Positions 10,149 through 21,255 of a stretch of 64,000 nucleotides of DNA are shown piece by piece. The notes below the pieces were generated by a model that worked only from the letters and a program-made list of their open reading frames with translations, made no database searches and had not been told where the DNA came from. This DNA comes from Rapana venosa (taxonomy: Eukaryota > Mollusca > Gastropoda > Neogastropoda > Muricidae). The stretch is from positions 47,878,818 to 47,942,817 of the forward strand of contig CM054134.1 in NCBI GenBank assembly GCA_028751875.1. Direction: 5' to 3'. Numbering within the stretch: the first letter of the stretch is position 1; each line of letters begins with the position of its first letter. Position numbers and translations under genes: made by a program.

Positions 10149-10803
10149 CTAAAACAAATGTCCTATGGGACTGTGACAAAGACGTTTCACAATTTCAAAT
10201 GCCAATTTTAAATTACTGAATATGCTGGTGAGGGAGTTTTCAGAAAAATGGGGCATGAAAGGTTTTACACTCTGGCAGTCAAAAAGTATATGAGTATTTG
10301 TGATATTCTCACCACACAGGCATTTACCATTTTTGCTGAATTTGGTTATCAATGCATTTAGTTTCATTCTATAGAATAAAGTATTAATTCTCCTTGACGT
10401 AAAAACACTTGTACTAACTTCTGAATGGTTCCCCACTGTTAGATTATCTGTATTGATTGCAGTTCTAGTTAAAAGTCTCTCATTTTGCTGATTACTATCA
10501 GTGACCTTTCTCCATGATTTTTGTTCTAGTAAGCTATACCCTTCTTGTAAGGATAAAGGCACATGCAATTCTATTGCATCCCGTCCATGTTTTGCACCCT
10601 TTTTGGCAGCTCTATCCGCCCACTCATTTGGAAATAACCCAGTGTGTGAAGGCACCCAACAAAAATTCACACTTATACCCTTTAAGGTTAAGAGATGTAT
10701 GACATGCTTAATCTCTAATATGATTTTCGAAGTTTTCTTGTAACATGGCGATTTTAACGCATACAATGCCGATTTAGAATCAATGCAAAGAAGAATTTGA
10801 ATT
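10149..10803 (-). pseudogene. RNase H domain and C-terminus of a non-LTR retrotransposon, 5'-truncated
   Basis: The minus-strand frame runs about 218 codons. It opens with ILLCIDSKSALYALK, the strand and helix carrying the second catalytic acid of LINE RNase H. WVPSHTGLFPNEWADRAAKKG follows, carrying the conserved His and the last catalytic Asp. A cysteine-containing tail (CLCGE, THILFDC) resembles the post-RNase H zinc-binding region of I- and Jockey-like elements. The reading frame itself is intact to its stop. The upstream RT and endonuclease are absent, cut off at a (GT)n tract (10806-10846). The A/T-rich stretch at 10010-10148 looks like the element's 3' end. Confidence 0.8.
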
Positions 10804-10804
10804 G

Positions 10805-10805
<1 letters not shown>

Positions 10806-10846
<41 letters not shown>
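10806..10846. repeat. (GT)n microsatellite at the truncation point of the RNase H element
   Basis: It is a pure GT run. The retroelement reading frame ends directly at its left border. Confidence 0.85.
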
Positions 10847-10848
<2 letters not shown>

Positions 10849-11431
10849 ATAACAACAGTAACAATATTTTTTGGGTAGTCATCGCAGACTATGAACAGGA
10901 GATATGTATTACTGATGTCTGGTTATTGATTACGTTACACATCAGACTTTTAATGCAGTGTGTGTGTGAGTGTGAGTGTGTGTGTGTGTGGTTACAAGAA
11001 GCCCAAAGTTGATCGTGGTTAATTCATTGCGGTGGATTAAAAGTCAATTTCCTCTAAGTTTCGGTTAACAGTGGAATAAAGATTTTTTTTTTCAAGCTTC
11101 CAGTCTCAGCATTTACGGTCAGTTTGAACACTAAGAGGCTTGATACACGTCCCGGTAACTTTGCATTTCAAAGACAAAATACCGACACATCTGAATTTGA
11201 TTAAAATTTACAAAGTTAAGCATTATTTTTTTATTTTTAAAAAAGTCACGTAACACGAATAGCATCATTTCTCTGTGCTTTGAATGGCACAGAAATAGAC
11301 CTAGAGCGAAAAGAAGTCTCATTTATTGTTGACATTGTTTACAATATATATTTCTTTTTCAAAGGTTGAGATTGTGAAGTTATGATAGCTTGCAAGGAAC
11401 TTGAAACAACACAGATTCATCCACTCATTTC

Positions 11432-11620
11432 GGGGCGGGATGGCATAGTGGTTAGAGAGTTGCGCCTGAAGTTTGACACCAAAGTATGGATTTCCACTTC
11501 AGGCCTATTTGCTTACACCCTTGCCCGCCCACACACGCGCACACACACACACACACACACACACATCTATATGCGCGTTTGTGTGTGTGAGTGTGCGCGC
11601 GCGCGTGTATGTATGTATGT
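11432..11620 (+). mobile_element. SINE-like fragment followed by CA/TG microsatellite
   Basis: GATGGCATAGTGGTTAGAGAG resembles a polymerase III A box. No good B box follows, and the unit runs into CA and TG repeats. It is present in copy 2 at 43238-43430. Confidence 0.3.
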
Positions 11621-11922
11621 AAATGCGCAAATTGATATGGTATGAGTACTTGTAAAAGAGCCAGTTAGCTATGATTTCGCAAAGTTTCGGTTAGGACACA
11701 ATTAAAGTGAAGGCCCATCACTCTAAAACAATCAACAAAAATGTTGGCGGGTCAGATTCTATGCATCCATAGACAACAATAGCCAAGTTGCCGTCTGAGC
11801 GTTCGACGACGACGACGAGGAAGAACTACAAGTCTTTCTTTGCTTTGTTCTTGATGTGATCGGCAGTTCTTAATAATTTATGATTTGATCACAAGACCTC
11901 TTTGTGTTAGTCTTTTCTCTTC

Positions 11923-11955
11923 ATGGCAAGTAAATCGAGAAAACAACCAGCACCG
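11923..11955 (+). CDS. EME1: EME1 exon 1, candidate start
   Basis: It reads ATG GCA AGT and then codes SKSRKQPAP, ending at a GTAAGC donor in phase 0, matching exon 2. The identical 33 nt is preserved in copy 2. The preceding 150 bases are locally CpG-rich (GTTCGACGACGACGACG) and could be 5' UTR. The exon is too short for similarity evidence, and other 5' exons could exist. Confidence 0.5.
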
Positions 11956-12573
11956 GTAAGCAAAAAGGCAGGCATTGAGATTCAAGAACAGCAATGTGTG
12001 TGTGTGTGTGTGTGGAAGGGCGCGTGTATGTGTGTGTATGTCACTAGTGTACTCTGAGCGCAAGTGCGCGCGTGTGTGTGTGTGTGTACAAACTACAATA
12101 ATGATTTCTTCTGTTCATGAAGAAATGTGACCAGACAACTGAGACATTAATTCCAAGTCACTGTGTACGTTTTTGTGTTTTTACTTGGATAAACTGGGTC
12201 ATCTTGTCTGTGCTTAATTTAGGACCATCCATCTAAAAAGCAAGAAGTCACAAATTCAGTTCTTGTTTGAATCTGGGCTTTTCTTCAATACTGTGAATGT
12301 GACACACTATATCATCAGCAGTGGTCTGTATTTGACACCACTTCCTTGACTGAATAAGCACACATTATAAACAGTAGGCACATTTAATACTCAGTCCCCT
12401 ACTAAGTGAGTTGCACAACTTTCTTTTGTGACTTTGGTACAGTCTGAAATTTGGGGCTTTTGACCTTTTGTGTTCCATCTGTTTTTGGTGTTGTTGTAAA
12501 ACTAAAATTGAGTTATTTAATTGATTGCATCATGTGTGTTTGGTATTATAAAGAAATGGTTCTTGAACAAAAG

Positions 12574-12669
<96 letters not shown>

Positions 12670-15236
12670 AAAACAATGTGAAGAAAGGGGAAACTGCAAT
12701 ATATAAATTGCAGTTTAGTAACATTGATATGTTTTTGTAAAGTTCTGTCATGTTTGACATTGCTTTTTTCATGTTGTAGGTTTTAGAAGTGTGTGTGGAT
12801 ACTCAGATTATCAACACACCCAGTGTGGGTGCAAGCCTTCTGCAGATGTGTGAATCCATTGGGATTCGTTGTTCTGCTCGTGACCAGCTGATAGGTGGCA
12901 CAGTTACATGGCAGCTTGTTTATGAATCTGACAGTCAGGTTAGTAGTAGTTGGTAAAGGCTTTTTACTGAAAAATCATGTTTGTTCTTTGTGAATTTGCA
13001 TTGCTGATTGTCACATGTATACTAGTAGTAGTACACAGTCATAGTAGTGATTTTATTTGGTAGAACTAGAAGAAAAACAAAAATTGTTGTGTAGATTAAC
13101 TTGGAAAGTGATAACGGTTTGTTTTGTAAAAGCAGGTGCTAGAGATAGACATAATCATGATTATGAAAGAAAAAGAACCTCAGAAAATGAATATTATTAG
13201 TAGTAGTAAAATGTAGTGTGTTTTGTGAACACTACATTATGCATGTATCCATGCATTTTTTTCTCTTTCTTTTATATCGAGGAATAAGCACTTATGTGCT
13301 TTTTTACATCCTGTCCCTGTGTGTATGCGGTTTTGTAAATTCTGTCATCTGTTCCCACCAGCACACAATGGCCTACTCTTACGAAAAGCGGAACAGGATT
13401 TAACGTGTGCGCAAGATGTTCTGCATGCGTTGGCACATGGGGCCTTGGTTTATAGTCTCATCCAAAGTCCTGACTTTTGGGGAGAGTGGAGTCTGCATTG
13501 ATGTTAACTCCAGGGGAAAATATCCCCTTGAACAGGAATTGAACTTGTGCCTGTCAGTTATTTTAAGTGATACCAAGTTCAAGGCCAGGATGTGTACATG
13601 GGTGATTGTACAAGCTAGGATAAGTCCAGAAATGTGCATAGCTTAATTTACTCATTGATGCAGAGTTCAGTTTTGTCACTTTTTTCTGTGTAAGCCTCAT
13701 TGCATGCAGCATGTTGTTTTTGCCACTATGTACTATGCCACATGCATGATACAGAGCAGGTTACTTAACTTAGTCTTTAGATGCTTTGAAACTGCATAGC
13801 CCAAGGCACAGTGAAATCAGGAGTGTATACAGTACAAGCTCCTGCAACTCATGACCATAATTTCCCATGAATGACAAGATATTTCACAAAGATACTTGAT
13901 CTTCTACATGCATACTTTACAATAAATCTATGTGGATTGGACTGACGCACTAACAGGTCTGCACATGTATACTTCAGCATGTAAGCGAGACACTTCAGGA
14001 CCACCTTTTCCCAAGTTACAGCATAATTTTATACACATACATGTATGCATGCATGCACACATACATGTTTTTATTATTACTTTTTAAAATTTTATTCTTT
14101 CATATCAAGGATAATGGAATAAGCACTTGTGTGCTTTTTGCATTCAGTCCCCGTGTGTATGCAGTTTTGTAAATTTTGTCATCTGTTCACACCGGCACTC
14201 ACACACACACACATGCGCACACACATGCACACACACCAAACAAGCTGACATGCACATGTAAGCTCATCAGTTGGGCAATGAGGAAGACAAATGAGGAAAA
14301 AACATCTTAACCTTGAATTGAAGTTAAACAAAAGGATGTTTTCCCATTTCAGGAGACTCGTAATATAGAAGAAGTAGATGAAGTACTGTCCGTCCTTCCT
14401 ATGAATCAATTTGTTGCCATGGTGAATTCACAGGTAAAGGTAAGTACAGAATTCTTTTGTCTTTAAATAATCAAGGTAAGACAGGACATTTTAATGGTTT
14501 AAGCTCTTGTTTCAAAAATTCCCCATGGAAGAAACTCAAATGTGATTGTGTAAAAAGAAGGGAGACCGCACTTGCAGCCTTCAGTTTCAATGTCTCTAGT
14601 TCCCATTTTTATTCTCTCACTTTAAAATCATGAGTATGTGCTCTCGTAAGAGATAGAGGACAGTGGCAGAGTAACATCTCAGTTGCCCGTGACCCTGTTT
14701 TTTTCTGCGGGCAAATTGAGAGAACAGTTAGTTGCATAATTAAATATATTGTCTTTGTATAGCTGTATAATGTGTTCGCACACATACATATACAGGTAAG
14801 TTTATGGCTGGTGAAAATAACTGCAGTACTCAACTGGAAAACTTTTATTTCTTTTTTTTTTTTTGGGGGGTGGGGGGGAGTTGTGTCTTGCACTGCTTGT
14901 GACTGGGGTCCCCATATCAACTTCCCCCCTCCCCCCTCCCAAAAAAAAAATCAAGCAATCAACAAACAAAAACTGAAAAAGAGAAATAAACAGTGCACCT
15001 TTAGGAGAGTGAGAAAGTCATGGGCCTATCCATGTAGTAGACACGCCAATAATGACACTGTATGGAGAGACTACTAAATGTGTAGAACAGTGCATTCATT
15101 TGTGTGGATCTGGATTGTGTTTCAGTACACTGCATAAATTTGTTGATATAACTTATATTTATAAGCATGAGTTATACAGGAACATAGTTCTCTTGTGTCA
15201 ATGGGCTTATGAATGCTTCCATAATTTATGGATGTG

Positions 15237-15306
<70 letters not shown>

Positions 15307-16063
15307 GTGAGTGAGGACATATTCAAATGCTTCTTTATCACAGTATGGTCTTATAAAAATACATGTTTTGAGTATGTGTTTGTGTGTACACAGCTGTGTG
15401 CATAAAATTAGGTATGTGTGTGCATATGCACAAGTGGGCAGGCATATGCATATCTGCATGCATGGTGATGTATACATATGCATTCATATGTGTGTGTACC
15501 ACTGTGTGTGTGTAGTTGTATGTTTGCGTGCACACATGTATGTGCATTGTGCCTACAATGCAACATTACCTTAACTGTGTCTTGTGTGCCATAGAGAGCA
15601 GGTGGGGAGAGCCATGGTCCCACACTGTCAGAGTACATCCAGCAGGTGCAGCACATACATTCAGCCAAACATGTCTCCATGGCTGTGCATGGGGTGGACA
15701 CATACTTCAGGTACTCAGCGTGAATATACTCTGTGAACGATTCTATCATTTGGCAACTAAAGTTTCTCTTGGTCAGCCAGAGGTCTTTTATTAGGATGAC
15801 TGTACTGTAGTCAGATGAAAGAGGTTTGGTTGGGTGTTAAATGTTTATGTTCATTGTCCTTTAGTTTGTATTTTTCTCCCAAAGCTGGCTTGAAAGTGCT
15901 TTTTGCTGAAAATTGATATGATTCAAAGTGAGGAAGTTTTTAGAAACTAGTACACACACACTCTCTCTCTCTATCTCTCTCTCTCTCACACACACTCTCT
16001 CTCTCTATCTCTCTCTCTCACACACACACACTCACACACACATGCATGCATGCATGCACGCAC

Positions 16064-16099
<36 letters not shown>

Positions 16100-19000
16100 C
16101 AAAACAATAAAACAATAATCCCCAAATTATCCTCTCTACCCTGACCTGCCCCCACTAGGTTTCCCATGTGAAGGGGACATATTTGCAGCCTGGAGGAGGG
16201 CTAGCAGAAACAATACTGTCTGACAGTCTGCAGCCAGTGAATTATGATCACTGTCACAGCTGTCAAACCCATTAGCCACTTGAGAGGCGGGGGGAGTTGT
16301 TTTGTTGTCTTTTGTTGTTTTTTTCCTCTCTAAGCAGTGTGATTCAGGGTGTAATATAAAAGTTGATCTCATCTAGGATTTTGTTCCTGTGGATATGTTT
16401 TTTATGTTTGCTTATTTCTTTCTTTGGTTTTTAAAAAAAATTCTATTGTTTTAGTAGAAATAAAGTTCATAATGTAAAAGGTCGATTACAAAGTCTTTGT
16501 GGCCGTCTCTCTCCCTCTCTTTGTGTTTCTTTTCAAGTCTACCCAGTATTATTTTGTGTTTATTTTTTAGCAATGTACCGATTACATACATTACCTTTTA
16601 TATTTTTATTTTAGCACTTGATTTGTAGCATAGATGGTCATGGCAGATGTTTCTGCTTGAAATTTAGTCTTGTGTTGTAGGCAAAGCACGTCTGTAATGG
16701 AGCACCACCCTTTTGAGTTTCTTTTTGCCAAGGCCAGCAGCTCCTGCTGATAATCCTTTTGTCGAAACATCCGACAGCTTACCGATTTTCTACTCAGAGT
16801 GTTTTCAAAATGCAATGATTTTGAGAGTCATTGTCACAACAATTGTGATAGTTACTTGTCTCCACTTTTTATCTTCTGCGAGGGATGTTTGCAACAGAAA
16901 CATTAGCAAAGAACAACCCACCCCCTCCCCCTTCTCTTTTTTGTGTGTGTTTTAGTTAGGTTGATTTTTTTTCTTTTCCAGTAATCAGAGGCAGATGGCA
17001 AAGCGGAAGCACAGAGAAGAGGTGAGTGGCCAGAAGACGAAGGGCAGCCGTATAATTCAGGATGGAGGGGGAGTGGTGGTCACACGATTCCAGGTGGAAG
17101 AGGTGGGTGAGTTTCTTATAGGATTTGTAGTGTTAAAAAAAGTGACATGTTGTCTTTGCTATTTATGTTTGAGAAATGTGTGTCTTCAGTTTTTATTCAA
17201 ACTTTTTGCGATTTATTTACCCACGAGTACATCCACATACATGAGTGTATCTGAATGCAGAGATGAGTAACACCCAGTGCCGTCAGACATGTCTGCCTGA
17301 TCTTAGTGATTCTTGTATTCTCTTCCAAACAAATTCAGAATGATAAGTACAGAAACACAAAGACGAGAAGAGAACTGGAAACTTCTCTTAGGTACAACTG
17401 AAACTCATAATAATGAATGCAGATTTTTTTTTCCTACTTTGCAATCCTGCCTATGAAATTGAAAGATTCATGCAAAAGACCCCAAATTTGTATGAAAACA
17501 ACTTCTATACCTATACACAACTTTATGTATAATATTCACTGATATTTGTAAAAGGTTATGTACAAATTTGTATACATACAGAAAACATCGGCTGATTTGG
17601 CTCAGACATTGCTCATTGGGCAGGATGTTGTTTATTTTTCAGGCAATAGTGGTGGCCCAACTGGAGACAGGCTGTTGTTGTCGACTGCTGGACGGAGCAC
17701 AGGATGTGGCAGAAATGGTCAAGTCTTTTTCTAAAGCTGTCATCGAGAAGCCAAATAAGTATGTCATTGTTTGTGTCCCTTGTGGTAAAGTGGCGGGCAC
17801 ACTTTCATGTTTTAAAGAGCAGTTCAGTATAGGTTACCCATGTTCGTGAACACGCTCCTAATACTTGTTGATAACAAGGGAAAATATGACTAAATGGTGA
17901 TGCAGTGTAGTGTAATGTAGTAAGAGAAGTTTAGCTTATACCGCTTACAGCAGATTTTTCTGCATGAATTTTAGGTTGCTCTCTCTCTGTGCATGAAATG
18001 TATGCTGCTCTCTCCTGGGAGAAAGCATTGCTATTAGTGCAGTTCCACCCTTTTTTTTGTTCCTCTGTGACAGTGGCTTTTTTCTACAGACCTTTGCCTT
18101 GAAAAATTATCTTGTTGCTCTGTGTTCTTGTACATGTTTAAAATCAAGTTGCACATGGAACCTCAGTTTTTTCTTTTTTCTACAGACCTTTGCCTTGAAA
18201 AATTATCTTGTTACTCTGTGTTCTTGTACATGTTTAAAATCAAGTTGCACATGGAACCTCAGTTTTTTAAATTTCATCCTACACATGGAACCTCAGTTTA
18301 TCATTTCATCTAAAAGATTAACACCCATACCTTCATTCATGGTTTAATGGATGGCAAAAAAGTCTGGTTTTAGACTGGAATGAAACCTGCAACTTCCTGC
18401 TTTCCCGACAGATGCATCACTGCTAGATTTCCTACCCACTGACCACTTTGGGCTATAAAGTCCTTGGATATAATTTTCATACTAGGTGTTGTTCAAAGGG
18501 AGAATACGATAGTTTCAGAAATGACGACCATTATGAAGTAAAGTTTTTGATGCCCTTTAAAACTAACCAAGGCTGTGCCATTTGTCTTTTCCAGAATATG
18601 ATAGATTCTGAGCAGATCCAGTTTTTCCAGAATATGATGGATTCTGAGCGGATCCAGTAAACAAAAGAAGGACCTGTTAGGACACTTGTCTGACCATGAC
18701 ACACCATTCTCGGCACCTTTCAAATGGAAATCCCCACAAGAATGGGATCACACTGGGTGATGCATGACATTAACTGCCGGATTGTGTCTGTGTGCTTTTC
18801 TCATATGGGACAATGAATCATGAACCACTAAATGATAGCTGTTACACCATTTCAGAAATTCCTTATTTCACTAGTAATAAACTAGCTGTACTGATAACTA
18901 GCAGTGCAGCATGGGGATTAAACATCACTTCACTGTAATGATCAATTACATTTATCTGTATTAAGATCTGTTGTTGCATTCAACAGTATACACAGAAACG

Positions 19001-20875
19001 GACATCTGTCTGCATCAACAGGAAGAACCGCTTTGACTGTGTGTTCTCTTTCCTGGAGGAAGGAGGATCTGGGGTGAAGGCAGACAAGACTGGGGCAGGA
19101 CTGCTGAAAGTGTGGAGACTCCAGCTTCAGCAGCTGCACAATGTGGGGCCTGACATGGCTGCAGCCATTGCTGCACAGTTTCCCTCCCCACTGGCCCTGA
19201 AACAGGTCAGTATATATCATACTTCCTCTGTGTCAGAATATGGCTGCCTATGTGGGTGTGGTATGTGAAAAGAGTTGAACTCACAAACTTCTCTTCTAGC
19301 TGGTACTCACACTGATTCTCGGGAGGGATGAGCGAGTCAGAGTGCATATTCTGGGTGATCCCAAGGGTGTTAAGCTGGGGAATATGCCACCGCAACAATC
19401 ATTTCTGATTTCTTTCCTTGCTGCAGGCCTGATATCAGTGCTTTCAGTCTTTTTTTTTTCTCTAACATGAGCTGACTTCTTAGAATTTTTCTTTAAAAGT
19501 GTGAGACCAGTGCTAGGGCACAGCGGTTAATGCATTTCATTTCTGGCAGGAAAGTTGTGTTTCAATCCCATAAGAGTTATAGGGTTTGTATGGTTTTTGA
19601 TTTCAACCAGCTTCAGTCCAGAGTGAGTTTGTTGAGGGCAGTGAGCTGTGTGATCTTTCCTCTGGGTTTAAAGCTCTTTGCAAATTCAGTGTCCTGTAAA
19701 ACCTTTTGATAAGAATGTAAATCAACTTACTGTAAGTAAATATGTTTGACAACTTGTGCATATGTAAAAAATTCATGTGTGTTCCTGCAGGAAATTAAGT
19801 GGAAAGTTTGCTATTATATCCTGTGTTTTTTGTCTTGACAGGCTTATGCTGATTACCCAAATCCTGCTGAGGCTTGGAAAGTCACAGAAAACATTGTGGT
19901 CAGTTGCTTCACCATATTCATTGTTGTTGTTTTTCTGTTTGTGACACTTCACACTTACACACTGTTTATAGTCTTCCTGTGTATATTTCTCACAGCAGCT
20001 TTTTTAAAGACCAGAAGCAGTGAGCAATCTTCAGTGAAAAAAATCATTTGAAAGCGTGGAAAGACTGCATTGTTTAAAAGAAAAATAAGAAAGGAAGCAT
20101 TGTCATTTTGCAGCTTTTATACTTTAGATATGTGGTGGTGGATAAAGTGGGAGGGATGGATTTTAATAATGATTGTGTCACCACATTGTGAATATTTCAA
20201 AACTATTTTGTATATGTGAGTAAGCAGGTGTTCCTCCTAAAGAGGCACAGCCTGACAAGAGATAAAGACTGAAGGCTGGTCCCTGAAGGTGATAATCTTC
20301 AGAAGATAACCTGGAATGACCTCCTCTCTTCCTTCTTGAAAAGCCTCCTTACGACACTTTTAAATCCAGCCTCAAGACCTACCTATTTCAAACCTAAGAC
20401 TTTCCTTTTATCGATTCATCTCATATCTGTCCCTGCCTTCAATGGCCAAAATTCCCATTACCCTGCTGAAGTATATAACCTGTGTGTGTGTACGTGTGTA
20501 CATTTGACTTTGTTAAAATGTTAATCATTGTTGGTTTCATGTGTAGAAGTAGCTTGAATGAAAGCGCTTTGATGTGTTTTTACAAGATATAGCGCTATAT
20601 AAATTCCATTTATTATTATCATCACCATTATTATTATAGGCTTATAGTGAAAAACCAAGTAGTATCAAGTCTCAGCTGATGCAGGTTTGCTCTATGCATG
20701 CTGTTACCAGTGTCTTCTAGATAAAAGTTTCCTAAGCACTGGTGCTGATGTCTTGTGTTTGCAGGTGCGGAGAGGAGCCGGGGCTTTAGAGACTGGCAGA
20801 AGAGTGGGACAGCAGATGTCAAAGAGAATTCATACATTGCTCACCGCAGATAACCCCGATCATGTTATTTCGTAG
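11923..20875 (+). CDS. EME1: EME1/EME2-family structure-specific endonuclease subunit (MUS81 partner), nine exons
   Basis: Exons 11923-11955, 12780-12938, 14353-14439, 15595-15710, 16982-17102, 17643-17758, 19022-19205, 19842-19898 and 20765-20875 join in frame to 327 residues plus stop. All junctions have GT/AG and consistent phases. EME proteins are the non-catalytic partner of MUS81 in the nucleus, cleaving branched DNA such as 3' flaps, replication forks and nicked Holliday junctions. Recognisable blocks are VCVDTQII (near residue 15), FVAMVNS, an ERCC4-like fold through VSMAVHGVDTYF, a basic linker KRKHREE, VVAQLETG, the GAGLLKVWR and FPSPLAL blocks, and the C-terminal HhH block VRRGAG...GRRVGQQMSKRIH ending ADNPD. 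At 327 residues it lacks the long disordered N-terminus of vertebrate EME1 and resembles EME2 in size. EME1 versus EME2 naming is unresolved. The shortest exon and its start codon are the weakest part. Confidence 0.85.
12576..12662. repeat. (TA)n(TG)n microsatellite in EME1 intron 1
   Basis: About 62 bases of TA are followed by TG. The copy 2 counterpart (44386-44470) is broken by TATTAT and TTTA interruptions. Confidence 0.9.
12780..12938 (+). CDS. EME1: EME1 exon 2
   Basis: This exon has 53 codons, phase 0 at both ends, between ATGTTGTAG and GTTAGT. It encodes VLEVCVDTQII then GASLLQMCESIGIRC and GTVTWQL. This matches the first strand and helix of the EME nuclease-like domain. Confidence 0.85.
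13275..13445 (-). mobile_element. Retroposon-tail family fragment, reverse orientation
   Basis: Reverse complement of the family seen at 9447-9890. It contains the hairpin AAGCAC-TTAT-GTGCTT and ACATCC(T)GTCCC. It then continues with GTCATCTGTTCCCACC and ATGGCCTACTCTTACGAAA, shared with 21650-21715. Confidence 0.55.
14098..14200 (-). mobile_element. Retroposon-tail family fragment, reverse orientation
   Basis: TCAAGGATAATGGAATAAGC is followed by the hairpin AAGCAC-TTGT-GTGCTT and GTCATCTGTTCACACC, paralleling 13275-13360. Confidence 0.55.
14353..14439 (+). CDS. EME1: EME1 exon 3
   Basis: This exon has 29 codons, phase 0 at both ends, between CCATTTCAG and GTAAGT. It encodes EEVDEVLSVLPMNQFVAMV, matching the family segment ending FVSMI. 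Copy 2 retains it unchanged. Confidence 0.85.
15237..15305. repeat. (GT)n microsatellite in EME1 intron 3
   Basis: An almost pure run of about 68 bases. Copy 2 (47053-47115) has TGTTGTG interruptions. Confidence 0.9.
15595..15710 (+). CDS. EME1: EME1 exon 4
   Basis: This exon has 38 codons plus 2 bases, between TGCCATAG and GTACTC. It encodes LSEYIQQVQ and HVSMAVHGVDTYF, corresponding to the LVIVD strand region of human EME1. Confidence 0.85.
15953..16096. repeat. Compound (CA)/(CT) microsatellite in EME1 intron 4
   Basis: It alternates CA, CTCTCTAT and CATGCATG blocks. Confidence 0.85.
16982..17102 (+). CDS. EME1: EME1 exon 5 (basic linker)
   Basis: This exon has 121 nt (1+120), between TTTTCCAG and GTGGGT. 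It encodes NQRQMAKRKHREEVSGQKTK, then GGGVVVTRFQVEE. The basic linker precedes the helix that leads into the partner domain. Confidence 0.85.
17643..17758 (+). CDS. EME1: EME1 exon 6
   Basis: This exon has 116 nt (38 codons plus 2), between TTTTTCAG and GTATGT. It encodes AIVVAQLETGCCCRLLDG and AEMVKSFSKAVIEKP. This matches the EALVDLQL...WKEL...FTKAVAEAP helices of EME1. Confidence 0.9.
18079..18300. repeat. Tandem duplication, ~96-bp unit x2 plus partial third
   Basis: TCTACAGACCTTTGCCTTGA through CACATGGAACCTCAG occurs twice nearly identically. CACATGGAACCTCAG then appears a third time. It is intronic in EME1. Confidence 0.8.
18591..18659. repeat. Tandem duplication, ~36-bp unit x2
   Basis: CCAGAATATGATAGATTCTG and its variant with GATGG are followed by GAGC(A/G)GATCCAG. 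Present in copy 2. Confidence 0.8.
19022..19205 (+). CDS. EME1: EME1 exon 7
   Basis: This exon has 184 nt (1+183), between ATCAACAG and GTCAGT. It encodes FDCVFSFLEE, DKTGAGLLKVWRLQLQQL and AAAIAAQFPSPLALKQ. This is the most conserved EME block (WRxQIQQ...YPSPQ). Phase fixes this acceptor over two upstream AGs that would shift the frame. Copy 2 is intact here. Confidence 0.95.
19205..19400 (-). repeat. Dispersed repeat unit A (intronic)
   Basis: On the minus strand it translates HIPQLNTLGITQNMH, parallel to HIPHHNTLGVTQDMH at 38925-38990 on the plus strand. The similarity extends over roughly 150 bases. The similarity identifies a dispersed repeat, not a gene. Confidence 0.5.
19842..19898 (+). 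CDS. EME1: EME1 exon 8
   Basis: This exon has 19 codons, phase 0 at both ends. It encodes AYADYPNPAEAWKVTENIV. The length equals the spacing between the PSP block and VRRG in human EME1. Copy 2 is unchanged. Confidence 0.85.
20229..20638 (+). mobile_element. LINE 3'-end fragment with (TTA)n tail
   Basis: WNDL followed after about 40 bases by TFKSSLKTYLFQ (near 20352-20395) is the usual C-terminus of CR1/L2-like RT proteins. The DNA then has AAAGCGCTTTGATGTG and TAGCGCTATATAAATT and ends in TTATTATTATCATC repeats, a typical tail. The tail's final TATAG provides the acceptor of the candidate exon at 20640. Confidence 0.6.
20640..20684 (+). other. Candidate additional or mutually exclusive EME1 exon
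   Basis: This 45-nt interval in phase 0 encodes AYSEKPSSIKSQLMQ. It lies between an AG at the end of a (TTA)n retroposon tail and a GTTTGC donor. It begins like exon 8 (AY, then an acidic residue) and could replace it or follow it without a frame change. Copy 2 has two inserted bases. No transcript evidence is available. Confidence 0.3.
20765..20875 (+). CDS. EME1: EME1 exon 9 with stop codon
   Basis: This exon has 36 codons plus TAG after TTTGCAG. It encodes VRRGAGALETGRRVGQQMSK, then RIHTLLTADNPDHVIS. This is the terminal helix-hairpin-helix block of EME proteins. Confidence 0.95.
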   Translation: MRRGAGALETGRRVGQQMSKRIHTLLTADNPDHVIS

Positions 20876-21255
20876 TACTGAAAGAGTAAGAAAATTAAAG
20901 AATTACAAAAAAAATCAAAACAAAGACAATCCCTCAGATCTATGTATGAAGTGTTTGCATATAAATGCCTTTTATGGCCTTTGTGTGGATAAGATTATAC
21001 TATTGTTATATATATATGTATGTATGTATGTATGTATATATATATATACACACACACTTTATTTTTAATTCGTTTAGCCACCTAGCTTTAGTAGGCCATT
21101 GTGTGTCAGAGGGAACAAATGACAAAACTTTTTTTAAAAAAAGATAAAAAAAACCCTTGTATCAGATGAAGCGTGAGGAACTATAGGGGGCAGAACAACT
21201 TCATGGTTAGAGCACCAACTGGTGCCTGGCGGGTATAGTTCATGTCTCCACGCAT

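Noticed and set aside
16620..16760. Extra EME1 exon between exons 4 and 5
   Set aside because: Exons 4 and 5 already join in phase with family-consistent spacing, and no open interval with good borders was found.
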